Assembly (NCBI RefSeq): GCF_005871205.1
Contig: NZ_SWKM01000012.1
Coordinates: forward strand, 558,001 to 622,000
Origin: Marinobacter alexandrii
GTDB lineage: Bacteria > Pseudomonadota > Gammaproteobacteria > Pseudomonadales > Oleiphilaceae
DNA: 64,000 nucleotides
Direction of reading: 5' to 3'
Positions 16,375 to 23,270 of the stretch are shown in pieces (the first letter of the stretch is position 1; every line of letters begins with the position of its first letter). Position numbers and translations under genes: made by a program. The notes under the pieces are model-generated. The model did not search any database. It was not told the DNA's origin and saw nothing but the letters and a program-made list of their open reading frames with translations.

Positions 16375-17448
16375 GTGAATAAAAAAACATATTTAGCTAT
16401 CCTCCTTTCAAGTGCCGCTACCAGTGTGAGTGCAGTTGATCTTGGGGAAATTAACGGGACTCAATTTGATCTCGGTGGGTATGTGAAAGTTGAAGGTGTT
16501 CACAATATGCCAGATGTCGGGGACAACCAATTTTCAGGTAGTGCCCGTCAGTCCAGATTCAACCTCACTGCTCAGGGTGAGGAAAACGGTCACAAACTAA
16601 AGGGATTTATCGAGGCGGATTTCTGGGACAATGTAAATGACGGCTCGGATAGCACATTTGGTTTGCGTCTGCGTCATGCTTTTATCAGTGTAGATAACCT
16701 GACCTTCGGCCAAACATGGAACGGACAATTTTTTGCGACGGCGCCACTGGATGTTCGGATTATTAATTTCTGGGGCCCGGGAGCCGGGACTATCGCCGGT
16801 AACGGCGCAGTTGTCCGCCCCGAATTGGTGGTTCACTACGCGAAAAACGGGCTCCGGTTAACTTTGCAGGACCCCATTTATGACGACGCCGCCTATCCAG
16901 ACATGATTGGATCCTATACGCTTCGCACGGATGGTGGGCATGCCTTCAGTCTTGCTGTCACGGGCCGGGAAGTCGGAACCTTGAATGGAGATTCCGAATT
17001 GGGCGCTGCTGTTTCTTTGGCAAGCAAGTTCAGTCTCGGTCAGACCGCTTTGTCGCTGACAGCTTACACCGGTGAGGGGCAGGCAGTTTACGCAGGTTGG
17101 GGGTTTAATGGCTCCAGAGGCGCGAGCACGTCTGATGTTAACTCTGCTGGAGAGCCCATCACCACTACCGGGCTGTCTGCGGGGGTAACGCATCAATTCA
17201 CCAGTAAACTTCGGGGAACACTCAGATACGGCCAAGTCAAAGCGGAAGAGGTTGATGCTTCCGTGTCCGACGATACCTTCAAAATGGCCACAGCGAATCT
17301 GATCTACAGCTATACGCCCAGTCTTGATTTTGGCATCGAGTTACGTGATCAGAATGCTGCGACGCTGCCTTCTGCGGCAAACTTTGCGTCCAGTTCCGTA
17401 CGGGACGAGGGGCGACAAGTGGAGATTATGGCGATGTACAAGTTCTGA
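16375..17448 (+). CDS. Outer-membrane porin (DcaP-like / general porin)
   Basis: A 357-residue precursor with a signal peptide ending near SVSA-VDL (residue 21). A series of alternating beta strands follows, and the C-terminus ends in phenylalanine (MAMYKF), as Omp proteins do. Strand pairs such as FDLGGYVKVEGVHN, GHKLKGFIEADFW and LRLRHAFISVDNLTFGQTW fit DcaP-type or FadL-unrelated 16-strand porins that pass dicarboxylates and similar acids. The start is a GTG at 16375 with a GGAG site at 16363-16366. Its place after the TRAP genes suggests it brings the same substrate across the outer membrane. A strong terminator follows. Confidence 0.85.
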   Translation: MNKKTYLAILLSSAATSVSAVDLGEINGTQFDLGGYVKVEGVHNMPDVGDNQFSGSARQSRFNLTAQGEENGHKLKGFIEADFWDNVNDGSDSTFGLRLRHAFISVDNLTFGQTWNGQFFATAPLDVRIINFWGPGAGTIAGNGAVVRPELVVHYAKNGLRLTLQDPIYDDAAYPDMIGSYTLRTDGGHAFSLAVTGREVGTLNGDSELGAAVSLASKFSLGQTALSLTAYTGEGQAVYAGWGFNGSRGASTSDVNSAGEPITTTGLSAGVTHQFTSKLRGTLRYGQVKAEEVDASVSDDTFKMATANLIYSYTPSLDFGIELRDQNAATLPSAANFASSSVRDEGRQVEIMAMYKF

Positions 17449-17490
17449 TGGTGCTTTGGTAAAGCAATAGGTTTTATTGGTTTCACGCAA

Positions 17491-17529
17491 GGCAGTCCCG
17501 GGCACTTAGGTGCCCGAGACTGCCTTTTA
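17491..17529 (+). terminator. Rho-independent terminator after the porin gene
   Basis: GGCAGTCcCGGGCAC (17491-17504) pairs with GTGCCCGaGACTGCC (17510-17524) around a short TTAG-type loop, followed by TTTT. It closes the amidohydrolase-TRAP-porin unit. Confidence 0.88.
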
Positions 17530-17680
17530 ATTTACATAATGCCGTCTCAAGAAATGTTCTTTGTCGATTGGCTTACCCAACAGATACCCCTGAGCGATGT
17601 CGCATTTTCGCGACTTCCACCAGTTTAACTGGCCTTCGGTCTCTGCACCTTCTGCAGTCGGTTTCAGCTCCATGGCTTTT
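17527..17680 (-). pseudogene. EAL-domain C-terminal remnant
   Basis: The minus strand encodes about 50 residues reading AKAMELKPTAEGAETEGQ, then KCDIAQGYLLGKPIDKEHF, and ends at a TAA (17527-17529). This is the C-terminal end of an EAL c-di-GMP phosphodiesterase domain (typical AEGVET..QL and GCD.GQGYLFxxP motifs). Upstream the frame meets a stop within a few codons, and no EAL catalytic region is present. It is a truncated fragment, probably left when the neighbouring element inserted. Confidence 0.8.
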
Positions 17681-17702
17681 GCCAGTCAATTTTCACCCGT
17701 AA

Positions 17703-18104
17703 TATGGATTCGGATCGGCGGCCATCGCCGTCATCAATGTTGTTCACAAAACTCTGATCGACTTCAAGGCCTGCTATTTACAGTCTCTGAAGAAATGCCA
17801 TGGAATCCTGTTGTCGGTTTGGCTCAAGGCGCCGGTTGTGACTGCCTGGTCGGCACTCGGCACGGCATTGTTGGTGACCTTGTTTCTGGAGCTTTCCCTG
17901 AACGAAGCAGTGGGTGCCTACATGGCCGCTGCTGTCATCATGTTCATTATGGGAGTTTCGGGCACGTTCGATGCTTTTGTAAGGGGTATCTTCAAAGGCG
18001 CTGCCGCCCTGAGCCTGGCCATCCCCCTGGTGCTGATCAACCTGACGGGGGCAGTTCCGCCAGGCATGGCGATTCTTCCGGCGTGCTACTGCTCAGTGGG
18101 GTAA
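17703..18104 (+). pseudogene. Membrane-protein fragment, degraded
   Basis: An open frame from 17703 to 18104 has no proper start at its left end (a stop lies immediately before it). It encodes three to four hydrophobic segments, for example VVTAWSALGTALLVTLFLEL, AAAVIMFIMGVSG and LSLAIPLVLINLTGAV. The family was not recognised. It abuts the EAL remnant and the right-hand long repeat, so it is most likely a truncated gene. Translation from the internal ATG at 17811 (97 aa) cannot be excluded. Confidence 0.5.
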
Positions 18105-18168
18105 GTCCAATCATAGGTCAGGAGTGTCTAGTGGACCGGAGTAAGTCCAGGTTTAGATACGCCAAAAT

Positions 18169-18555
18169 AAAAAAGCCCGCGTTTTCACGCAGGCCTTTGA
18201 AAATAATGGCCCGCCCGAGAGGATTCGAACCTCTGACCTCTGCCTCCGGAGTGCAGCCTACCATGGTGTTTTAACTGGGGGTTAATCGATGTAAAGTGAG
18301 GCGGTTCAAGCGGTTACGTTTCAAGTTCGGCCTTTTGAAAAACCCTTTTAATACCGATATTTACACGATTTAGGCCGAATCCGGGCACAGGGTTGTCTGG
18401 TTGAGATTGCCAAAAAACTACCAAAACGACCGCTGCCCTGTACCCTTGATTTCGTACTTTACTCGCCCAGTTTTACTTAAACAACTACCTGAATTTTGTC
18501 CGGTTGCAGCTGCGTTGAATTGGACATAGTTCAGCCAATTTGGACTTACATCCTA
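18169..18555. repeat. Long direct repeat, right copy (tRNA-Arg 3' half plus about 300 bp)
   Basis: A diverged but unmistakable second copy of 10463-10849, in the same orientation and of the same length. It starts with a minus-strand terminator (GCCTGCGT-GAAA-ACGCGGGC then TTTTTT, 18169-18198), then the tRNA-Arg 3' half, then about 300 bp of shared sequence with islands such as AACCCTTTTAATACCGAT, ACCAAAA and GAATTTTGTCCGGTT. The pair brackets the LysR-amidohydrolase-TRAP-porin block. The shared non-tRNA part probably represents the end of one family of integrating elements. Confidence 0.85.
18207..18256 (-). other. tRNA-Arg(CCG) 3'-half fragment, copy D (best preserved)
   Basis: On the minus strand: anticodon loop CTCCGGA with anticodon CCG at 18249-18247, stem GGCAG, variable AGGTC, T-arm AGAGG-TTCGAAT-CCTCT, acceptor CGGGCGG, and GCCA ending at 18207. 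All 3'-half pairings are intact, but no D-arm or 5' acceptor strand (expected CCGCCCG) follows to the right. It is a duplicated tRNA end, not a gene. Confidence 0.85.
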
Positions 18556-18590
18556 GGAGCAAAAACGAATACTACTCGTAAATTCCTGTC

Positions 18591-18617
18591 AAACATGGTC
18601 AATGATTGACCATGTTT
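18591..18617. promoter_or_regulatory. Perfect 12-bp inverted repeat upstream of the diguanylate cyclase gene
   Basis: AAACATGGTCAA (18591-18602) and TTGACCATGTTT (18606-18617) are exact inverted copies around TGA. It lies about 48 bp upstream of the cyclase start and just outside the long repeat, so it could be an operator, or a transcribed hairpin. No matching regulator gene is adjacent. Confidence 0.55.
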
Positions 18618-18664
18618 TGGGCTGAAGCCTATATAATCGCCGCTTCTTTTCGTTCCCGTCGTCT

Positions 18665-19621
18665 TTGTTTCGTGCTGATTTCAGCACCTGTGAGTTCCAG
18701 TTCTTGAATCCTGACAACCTGCCTATTCTTTCCGATTACAAATGGTTTCTTAATACTCTTCCCGAAGCGGCCCTTGTCGTTGACGATCGCGGTGAAATCC
18801 TTATTGCTAATGAAATGGCCAGACGTGTGTTCAAATCCAGCGGTGATAGCTTCCACGCAAAGCATGTCTGGGAACTCATTCCAGTCGAAAAGCGGGAAGG
18901 TCACGATGATAAAATGGCGAGCTTTCATAAATCTCCAGAGAAGGAGTCACGGATCGCGAATTCTGCGTTGGAGGCTGTGCGAGGGGACGGGACACGCTTC
19001 GCCATCGTTATTATTCTGAGGCAGATTACGTTGGCATGCGGAAGTTACACCCTGGCGATTTGTCAGGATGTATCTGAGCAGCGTTACCTTGTGACCGGGT
19101 TACGGAATGAACTGGATCAGGAACGACTGCTTGCCCGGACAGACCCCCTTACGTCGATTGCTAACATTCGGAGCTTTCGGGCAGAGCTTGAGCGCTCCAT
19201 CGAACGTCTTACTCGCTACGGTCGACATTTCACGCTAATCAGTATTGATCTGGACAACTTCAAGCCGATTAACGATGACTACGGTCATGCAGAGGGAGAC
19301 AAAGTGCTCATAGACGTGGGGGATACTCTCAAGTCTGGCCTTCGTAGCGGCGACTTCCCGGCACGCATCGGTGGCGACGAATTTGCGGTGTTGCTTCCTG
19401 ATACGGATTTCGACGCGGCCAGGAAGTTTATCCCGCGCCTGGTCGAGACCCTGGAGAACAAGATGAAGAAGAATGACTGGCCGGTGACGTTTTCACTTGG
19501 CGTGGTGACCTTCAATGAAACACCCGGTCGAGTCGATAAAGCCCTGATGGTGGCTGATGAAACCATGTACCTCGCGAAACGGTCTGGCAAGAACAGAGCC
19601 GCAATGCGCACTTTTCAGTAA
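18665..19621 (+). CDS. PAS-GGDEF diguanylate cyclase
   Basis: A 318-residue soluble protein with an N-terminal PAS domain (about 28-135; ALVVDDRGEILIANEMARRVF) and a C-terminal GGDEF domain (about 155-316). The active-site motif GGDEF is at 236-240 and an intact inhibitory RxxD site (RSGD) at 227-230. It should make cyclic di-GMP under a signal sensed by the PAS domain, with product feedback. The start is uncertain: the frame is open from 18626 and the first usable codon is a TTG at 18665. It stands alone as a transcription unit. The scar-rich region to its left and the chemoreceptor fragment to its right suggest rearrangement around it. Confidence 0.9.
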   Translation: MFRADFSTCEFQFLNPDNLPILSDYKWFLNTLPEAALVVDDRGEILIANEMARRVFKSSGDSFHAKHVWELIPVEKREGHDDKMASFHKSPEKESRIANSALEAVRGDGTRFAIVIILRQITLACGSYTLAICQDVSEQRYLVTGLRNELDQERLLARTDPLTSIANIRSFRAELERSIERLTRYGRHFTLISIDLDNFKPINDDYGHAEGDKVLIDVGDTLKSGLRSGDFPARIGGDEFAVLLPDTDFDAARKFIPRLVETLENKMKKNDWPVTFSLGVVTFNETPGRVDKALMVADETMYLAKRSGKNRAAMRTFQ

Positions 19622-19622
19622 G

Positions 19623-19904
19623 GCCTCCAGTCAGTTGAGCCAGAAAAAGCCGGTAGAGATGAACGCCAGTGTGGCATCTGCAACAGAGGAACAAACCGAA
19701 GTGGTTGAAAAGATCAACCAGAACATCACTCAAATTAATGATCTGGCCGGCCTGAGTGCCGATCGCTCCAGAGCTATTGATGGTATAAGCGACTCGCTTG
19801 AGAGGTATGCCAAGGAACTTGAAAATCAGACAGGAAAGTTCAATTTGGCAGTTCGGTTCTTGAGGATTAGGGGCGATGCTCGGCCCCATCCCACCATCTC
19901 TTAA
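19623..19904 (+). pseudogene. Methyl-accepting chemotaxis protein, C-terminal remnant
   Basis: Directly after the cyclase stop, in another frame, about 75 residues match the C-terminal end of chemoreceptors: ASVASATEEQTEVVEKINQN, ITQINDLAGLSADRS, then a final helix ending LENQTGKFNL. The conserved signalling tip (EAARAGEQGRGFAVVA-type) is missing and there is no start, so it is a decayed fragment. Confidence 0.75.
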
Positions 19905-19989
19905 ATTTGATATTGCCCCGGGCTTCTTCAAATATTCGTGATCTTTTGCCGCTATGGTCTATCCGTCTGACCACGTCTGTATTCGGGCG

Positions 19990-21093
19990 TCAAGGGGCAA
20001 CATGATTGCTCGGAACGTAACCTTGATTCTCGCTCAAGAGCTCATCGAAGGTTGTGATTTCTCCGGGCGAGTCGGGACAGTAGCCCGGTAGGTTTTCTAC
20101 CGAATCCAAGACCGACTTTGATTGGATTAAGCCGATCAGATCTTGAACAGTCTCAAGTTTAAGATTCTCCTCTCGACATGCTAGAAGGTAGTGTTCTTCA
20201 GCAAGCTCTGAGAAAGAAAGTCCAAATTGATTCGCCGCAGCTTCCACTCCGAAACCAACATCTGCCATGCCAGCAGCTACACAGGCGGCAATGGCGGTGT
20301 GAGTGTATTCATAATGCGATGTGCAGTTCACTGCACCTAGGGTCAGCTTCTCTCGCTCCATAAGTAAGTCGAATAGGATGCGCGTCCCAGAATGCGTATC
20401 GCGACGAATGAACAGTGCATTAGACTCCGTTAGCTCTTTAAGAGACTTTAAGGGGCCGATGCTCGGTTTCATCATTAAGCCTTCCTTACGCTTAACAAAC
20501 CGAATCAATTTCAATTGAGCCCTGTTTAACTCGCTCTCATAGTGATCTAGAACACGCTTGGCCAGAAATGGGCACGTTGGGAAGTGGAAACTTGAGATAT
20601 CGCATCGACCATTCAACAAGTCAAGCAGTGCTTCCTGAGGGTTTCGGTATTGGAGGTTAATTTCAACTTGGTCATTGTGTTGAGGTAGCAGTGATATGGC
20701 ATAGCCGTGACTGGCATTAATCCGAAGTACTGCATTGCGCCCAGCCACCACTTTTTGAATCTCATCATTAATTTCTGAAGCCATGCTGTCGAGCTGAGGG
20801 CCAAGCCGCGCTCTAACTCTTTGTTCGGCCAGTAACACCCGTTCCCCAAGATCCGATAATCGAGTCCCCCTGCCTCTTTGCCGTACTACGATGGGAAACT
20901 CCAAAGCTTCGCCTAATTGGTGCAGCAGGTTCCAGGCATGGCGATATGATATCCCTGCAAATTTTGCGGCTTCAGTTAGCTTTTCTGTCTCCCGAACCGC
21001 TTGTAGGAGAGGAAATATCGCAGGGTCGAGTTGGCTGGCATGAGTTGTATGGATAGCCCACGCTGGGAAAACAGAAAGTTTAGGTATAGCCAT
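19990..21093 (-). CDS. fdsR: Regulator with ModE-like HTH and substrate-binding domain (FdsR-like)
   Basis: The 367-residue protein starts with a winged helix of the ModE/LysR kind (LLQAVRETEKLTEAAKFAGISYRHAWNLLHQLGE, near 35-70). It continues into a molybdate/periplasmic-binding-like domain (AVLRINASHGYAISLLP, then ALFIRRDTHSGTRILFDLLM and an AAGMADVGFGVEAAA segment). The ATG at 21093 is preferred; the frame reaches upstream to 21171 but would enter the promoter of the next operon. It is divergent from fdsG, and regulators of this type are found beside soluble formate dehydrogenase operons. The role in formate- or molybdenum-dependent control is inferred. Confidence 0.82.
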   Translation of the reverse strand: MAIPKLSVFPAWAIHTTHASQLDPAIFPLLQAVRETEKLTEAAKFAGISYRHAWNLLHQLGEALEFPIVVRQRGRGTRLSDLGERVLLAEQRVRARLGPQLDSMASEINDEIQKVVAGRNAVLRINASHGYAISLLPQHNDQVEINLQYRNPQEALLDLLNGRCDISSFHFPTCPFLAKRVLDHYESELNRAQLKLIRFVKRKEGLMMKPSIGPLKSLKELTESNALFIRRDTHSGTRILFDLLMEREKLTLGAVNCTSHYEYTHTAIAACVAAGMADVGFGVEAAANQFGLSFSELAEEHYLLACREENLKLETVQDLIGLIQSKSVLDSVENLPGYCPDSPGEITTFDELLSENQGYVPSNHVAP

Positions 21094-21219
21094 GCATATT
21101 TGGCTTCTTTTTAATGAGTGATAAGGTTCTTTTGTTGCATTTAATACTACTAAATAAGAACAGGTGTGCATATATGCGGTGCGAATTTTAACTCCATCGC
21201 CTTAGGCATAGCGAGAGAG
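21094..21219. promoter_or_regulatory. fdsR-fdsG divergent promoter region
   Basis: A 126-bp AT-rich gap between the divergent starts. It contains the 10-bp perfect palindrome GCATATATGC at 21168-21177, 43 bp upstream of fdsG. A related GCATAT lies over the fdsR start (21094 region). These are candidate binding sites for the divergent regulator. Confidence 0.45.
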
Positions 21220-21705
21220 ATGTCAGTCATGATCGAGCGGATAGTTGAAGGCTTGAAACATAAGCCCGGGGCACTTTTGCCTATTCTCCACTCTGTGCAG
21301 GATCATTTTGGGTATATCCCGGAGAGTTCTGTCCCAATTATCGCAGAGAAGCTTCAGTTGAGCCGGGCTGAAGTGCATGGGGTTATCAGCTTCTATCACC
21401 ACTTCCGGAGCCATCCGGTAGGTTGCAGAGTGGTTCATGTTTGCCGCGCGGAAGCATGTCAGGCCATGGGGGGGCGAACACTTGAAGAGCATGTCAAAGC
21501 CCGCTTGGGAGTGGACTATCACGGTACATCTTCGGACAACGAGTTTACCCTCGAACCGGTTTATTGCTTGGGTAACTGCGCTTGCGCACCTTCGATCCGT
21601 GTTAACGATGACATTCATGGTCGGGTAACCCCGCAGAAGTTTGATCGCCTGGTGGACGAGCTCACCACCACTGCACTGGATTTTGTGCAAGCGAAGGGGC
21701 ATTGA
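21220..21705 (+). CDS. fdsG: NAD-dependent formate dehydrogenase, gamma subunit
   Basis: A 161-residue NuoE-like subunit carrying one [2Fe-2S] cluster. The ligand cysteines are visible as VCRAEACQAMG and YCLGNCACAP. It opens with the LLPILHSVQDHFGYIPESSVPIIAEKL helix bundle typical of FdsG and HoxE. The ATG at 21220, with a GAGAGA ribosome site just before it, gives the usual family length; the longer frame from 21166 would run through the promoter palindrome. It is the first gene of fdsGBA-fdhD-fdsD and overlaps no neighbour; the fdsB ATG lies 3 bp after its stop. In the complex it relays electrons between FdsA and FdsB. Confidence 0.93.
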   Translation: MSVMIERIVEGLKHKPGALLPILHSVQDHFGYIPESSVPIIAEKLQLSRAEVHGVISFYHHFRSHPVGCRVVHVCRAEACQAMGGRTLEEHVKARLGVDYHGTSSDNEFTLEPVYCLGNCACAPSIRVNDDIHGRVTPQKFDRLVDELTTTALDFVQAKGH

Positions 21706-21707
21706 TT

Positions 21708-23246
21708 ATGTTGAAAAGAATCTACGTGCCCTGTGATACCACTGCATTGTCGATGGGCGCGGACAAGGTGGCAAAGTTAATAGAGCGTCATGCCAATGCC
21801 CGTGGCCTTGAGATCGAGTTGGTGCGCAACGGTTCCCGCGGACTGTTCTGGCTGGAGCCGTTGGTAGAAGTTGAAACCGATTCGGGCCGCATTGGTTTCG
21901 GCCCGGTAGAGGCGCATGACGTTGATGCGCTTGTCGATGCCGGTTTGTTCGAAGGAAAGTCTGACCATCCGCTATGCCTTGGCATGGTGGAAGACATTTC
22001 TTACCTCAAGCTCCAGCAGAGGCTGACATTCTCCCGCATTGGCATCACGGATCCGCTGTCGATTGCAGACTACCGGTCCCACGGCGGATTCGTCGGTCTG
22101 GAGCAGGCCGTCTCCCTGTCGCCTCAGGCAATTGTAGATGAAGTGAAGGCTTCCGGTCTGCGCGGTCGCGGTGGCGCTGCTTTTCCTACCGGCATCAAGT
22201 GGCAGACCGTACACGATGAGCCCTGGCAGCAACAGAAGTACATTGTCTGCAACGCCGACGAGGGAGATTCCGGAACCTTTGCAGACCGGCTTGCCATGGA
22301 ATGCGACCCCTACATGCTGATTGAAGGCATGACCATCGCCGGGCTGGCAGTGGGGGCGACACAGGGATTCATTTATCTGCGTTCGGAATATCCTGTGGCT
22401 CACCGTATTCTGAATGAAGCGATCAGTCGTGCCGAAGCCGAAGGTTATCTGGGCCGGGATGTCAGAGGTAGCGGTCGTGCCTTCCACCTGGAAGTGCGGC
22501 TAGCGGCGGGCGCCTACATCTGCGGTGAGGAAACCTCGCTTCTGGAAAGTCTGGAAGGCAAACGCGGCCTGGTTCGCGCAAAGCCGCCCCTGCCTGCGAT
22601 CAAAGGGCTATTCGGCCAGCCTACAGTAGTCAATAACGTACTGTCGTTCGCCGCTGTGCCATTCATTCTTGTAAAAGGCGGCCAGACCTACGCTGATTAC
22701 GGAATGGGTAAGTCCCGGGGTACGCTGCCCATCCAGTTGGCGGGCAACATTCGAAGGGGCGGTCTGATCGAACTTGCATTCGGGGTCAGCCTGAGAGAGA
22801 TCCTGGAAGACTTCGGTGGTGGCACTTTCACTGGCCGCCCCATGAAAGCGGTTCAGGTGGGCGGCCCGCTGATGGCCTACATGCCGCAAAACCAGTGGGA
22901 TACGCCGATGGATTACGAAGCCTTTGCCCAACTTGGCGCAGGCATCGGCCATGGCGGCGTGGTGGTCTTTGATGACACGGTGGATATGGGCGAGCAGGCT
23001 CGGTTCGCCATGGAGTTCTGCACCGTGGAGTCCTGCGGAAAGTGCACACCCTGTCGGATCGGTTCAGTGCGTGGTCTCGAAGTGATCGACCGAATTCGTG
23101 CTGGCGAGAGCCCGGAGGCCAACCTGGTTCTGCTGGAGGAGCTGTGCGAGACCATGGTGGATGGTTCCCTATGTGCCATGGGCGGTATGACCCCATTCCC
23201 TGTACAGAGTGTGATGAAATATTTTCCGGACGACCTGACGGCCTGA
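21708..23246 (+). CDS. fdsB: NAD-dependent formate dehydrogenase, beta subunit (NuoF-like, FMN/NAD site)
   Basis: A 512-residue diaphorase subunit. The N-terminal thioredoxin-like region (1-120) is fused to a NuoF core with the NADH/FMN motifs GLRGRGGAAFPTGIKW and CNADEGDSGTFADR, GAYICGEETSLLESLEG, and the [4Fe-4S] ligands ESCGKCTPCRIG plus a later cysteine in GSLCAMGG. It reduces NAD+ with electrons from formate. The ATG at 21708 follows AAGGGG at 21694-21699; a TTG at 21702 is less likely. The fusion of a NuoE-type thioredoxin fold to NuoF is typical of FdsB. Confidence 0.95.
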   Translation: MLKRIYVPCDTTALSMGADKVAKLIERHANARGLEIELVRNGSRGLFWLEPLVEVETDSGRIGFGPVEAHDVDALVDAGLFEGKSDHPLCLGMVEDISYLKLQQRLTFSRIGITDPLSIADYRSHGGFVGLEQAVSLSPQAIVDEVKASGLRGRGGAAFPTGIKWQTVHDEPWQQQKYIVCNADEGDSGTFADRLAMECDPYMLIEGMTIAGLAVGATQGFIYLRSEYPVAHRILNEAISRAEAEGYLGRDVRGSGRAFHLEVRLAAGAYICGEETSLLESLEGKRGLVRAKPPLPAIKGLFGQPTVVNNVLSFAAVPFILVKGGQTYADYGMGKSRGTLPIQLAGNIRRGGLIELAFGVSLREILEDFGGGTFTGRPMKAVQVGGPLMAYMPQNQWDTPMDYEAFAQLGAGIGHGGVVVFDDTVDMGEQARFAMEFCTVESCGKCTPCRIGSVRGLEVIDRIRAGESPEANLVLLEELCETMVDGSLCAMGGMTPFPVQSVMKYFPDDLTA

Positions 23247-23270
23247 CCAACGCGAGTGGAGGCAATAACA

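Noticed and set aside
17597..18274. A 225-residue plus-strand open frame across the scar region
   Set aside because: It spans the EAL remnant, another frame of a membrane-protein fragment and the tRNA scar. The product is low-complexity with no family resemblance.
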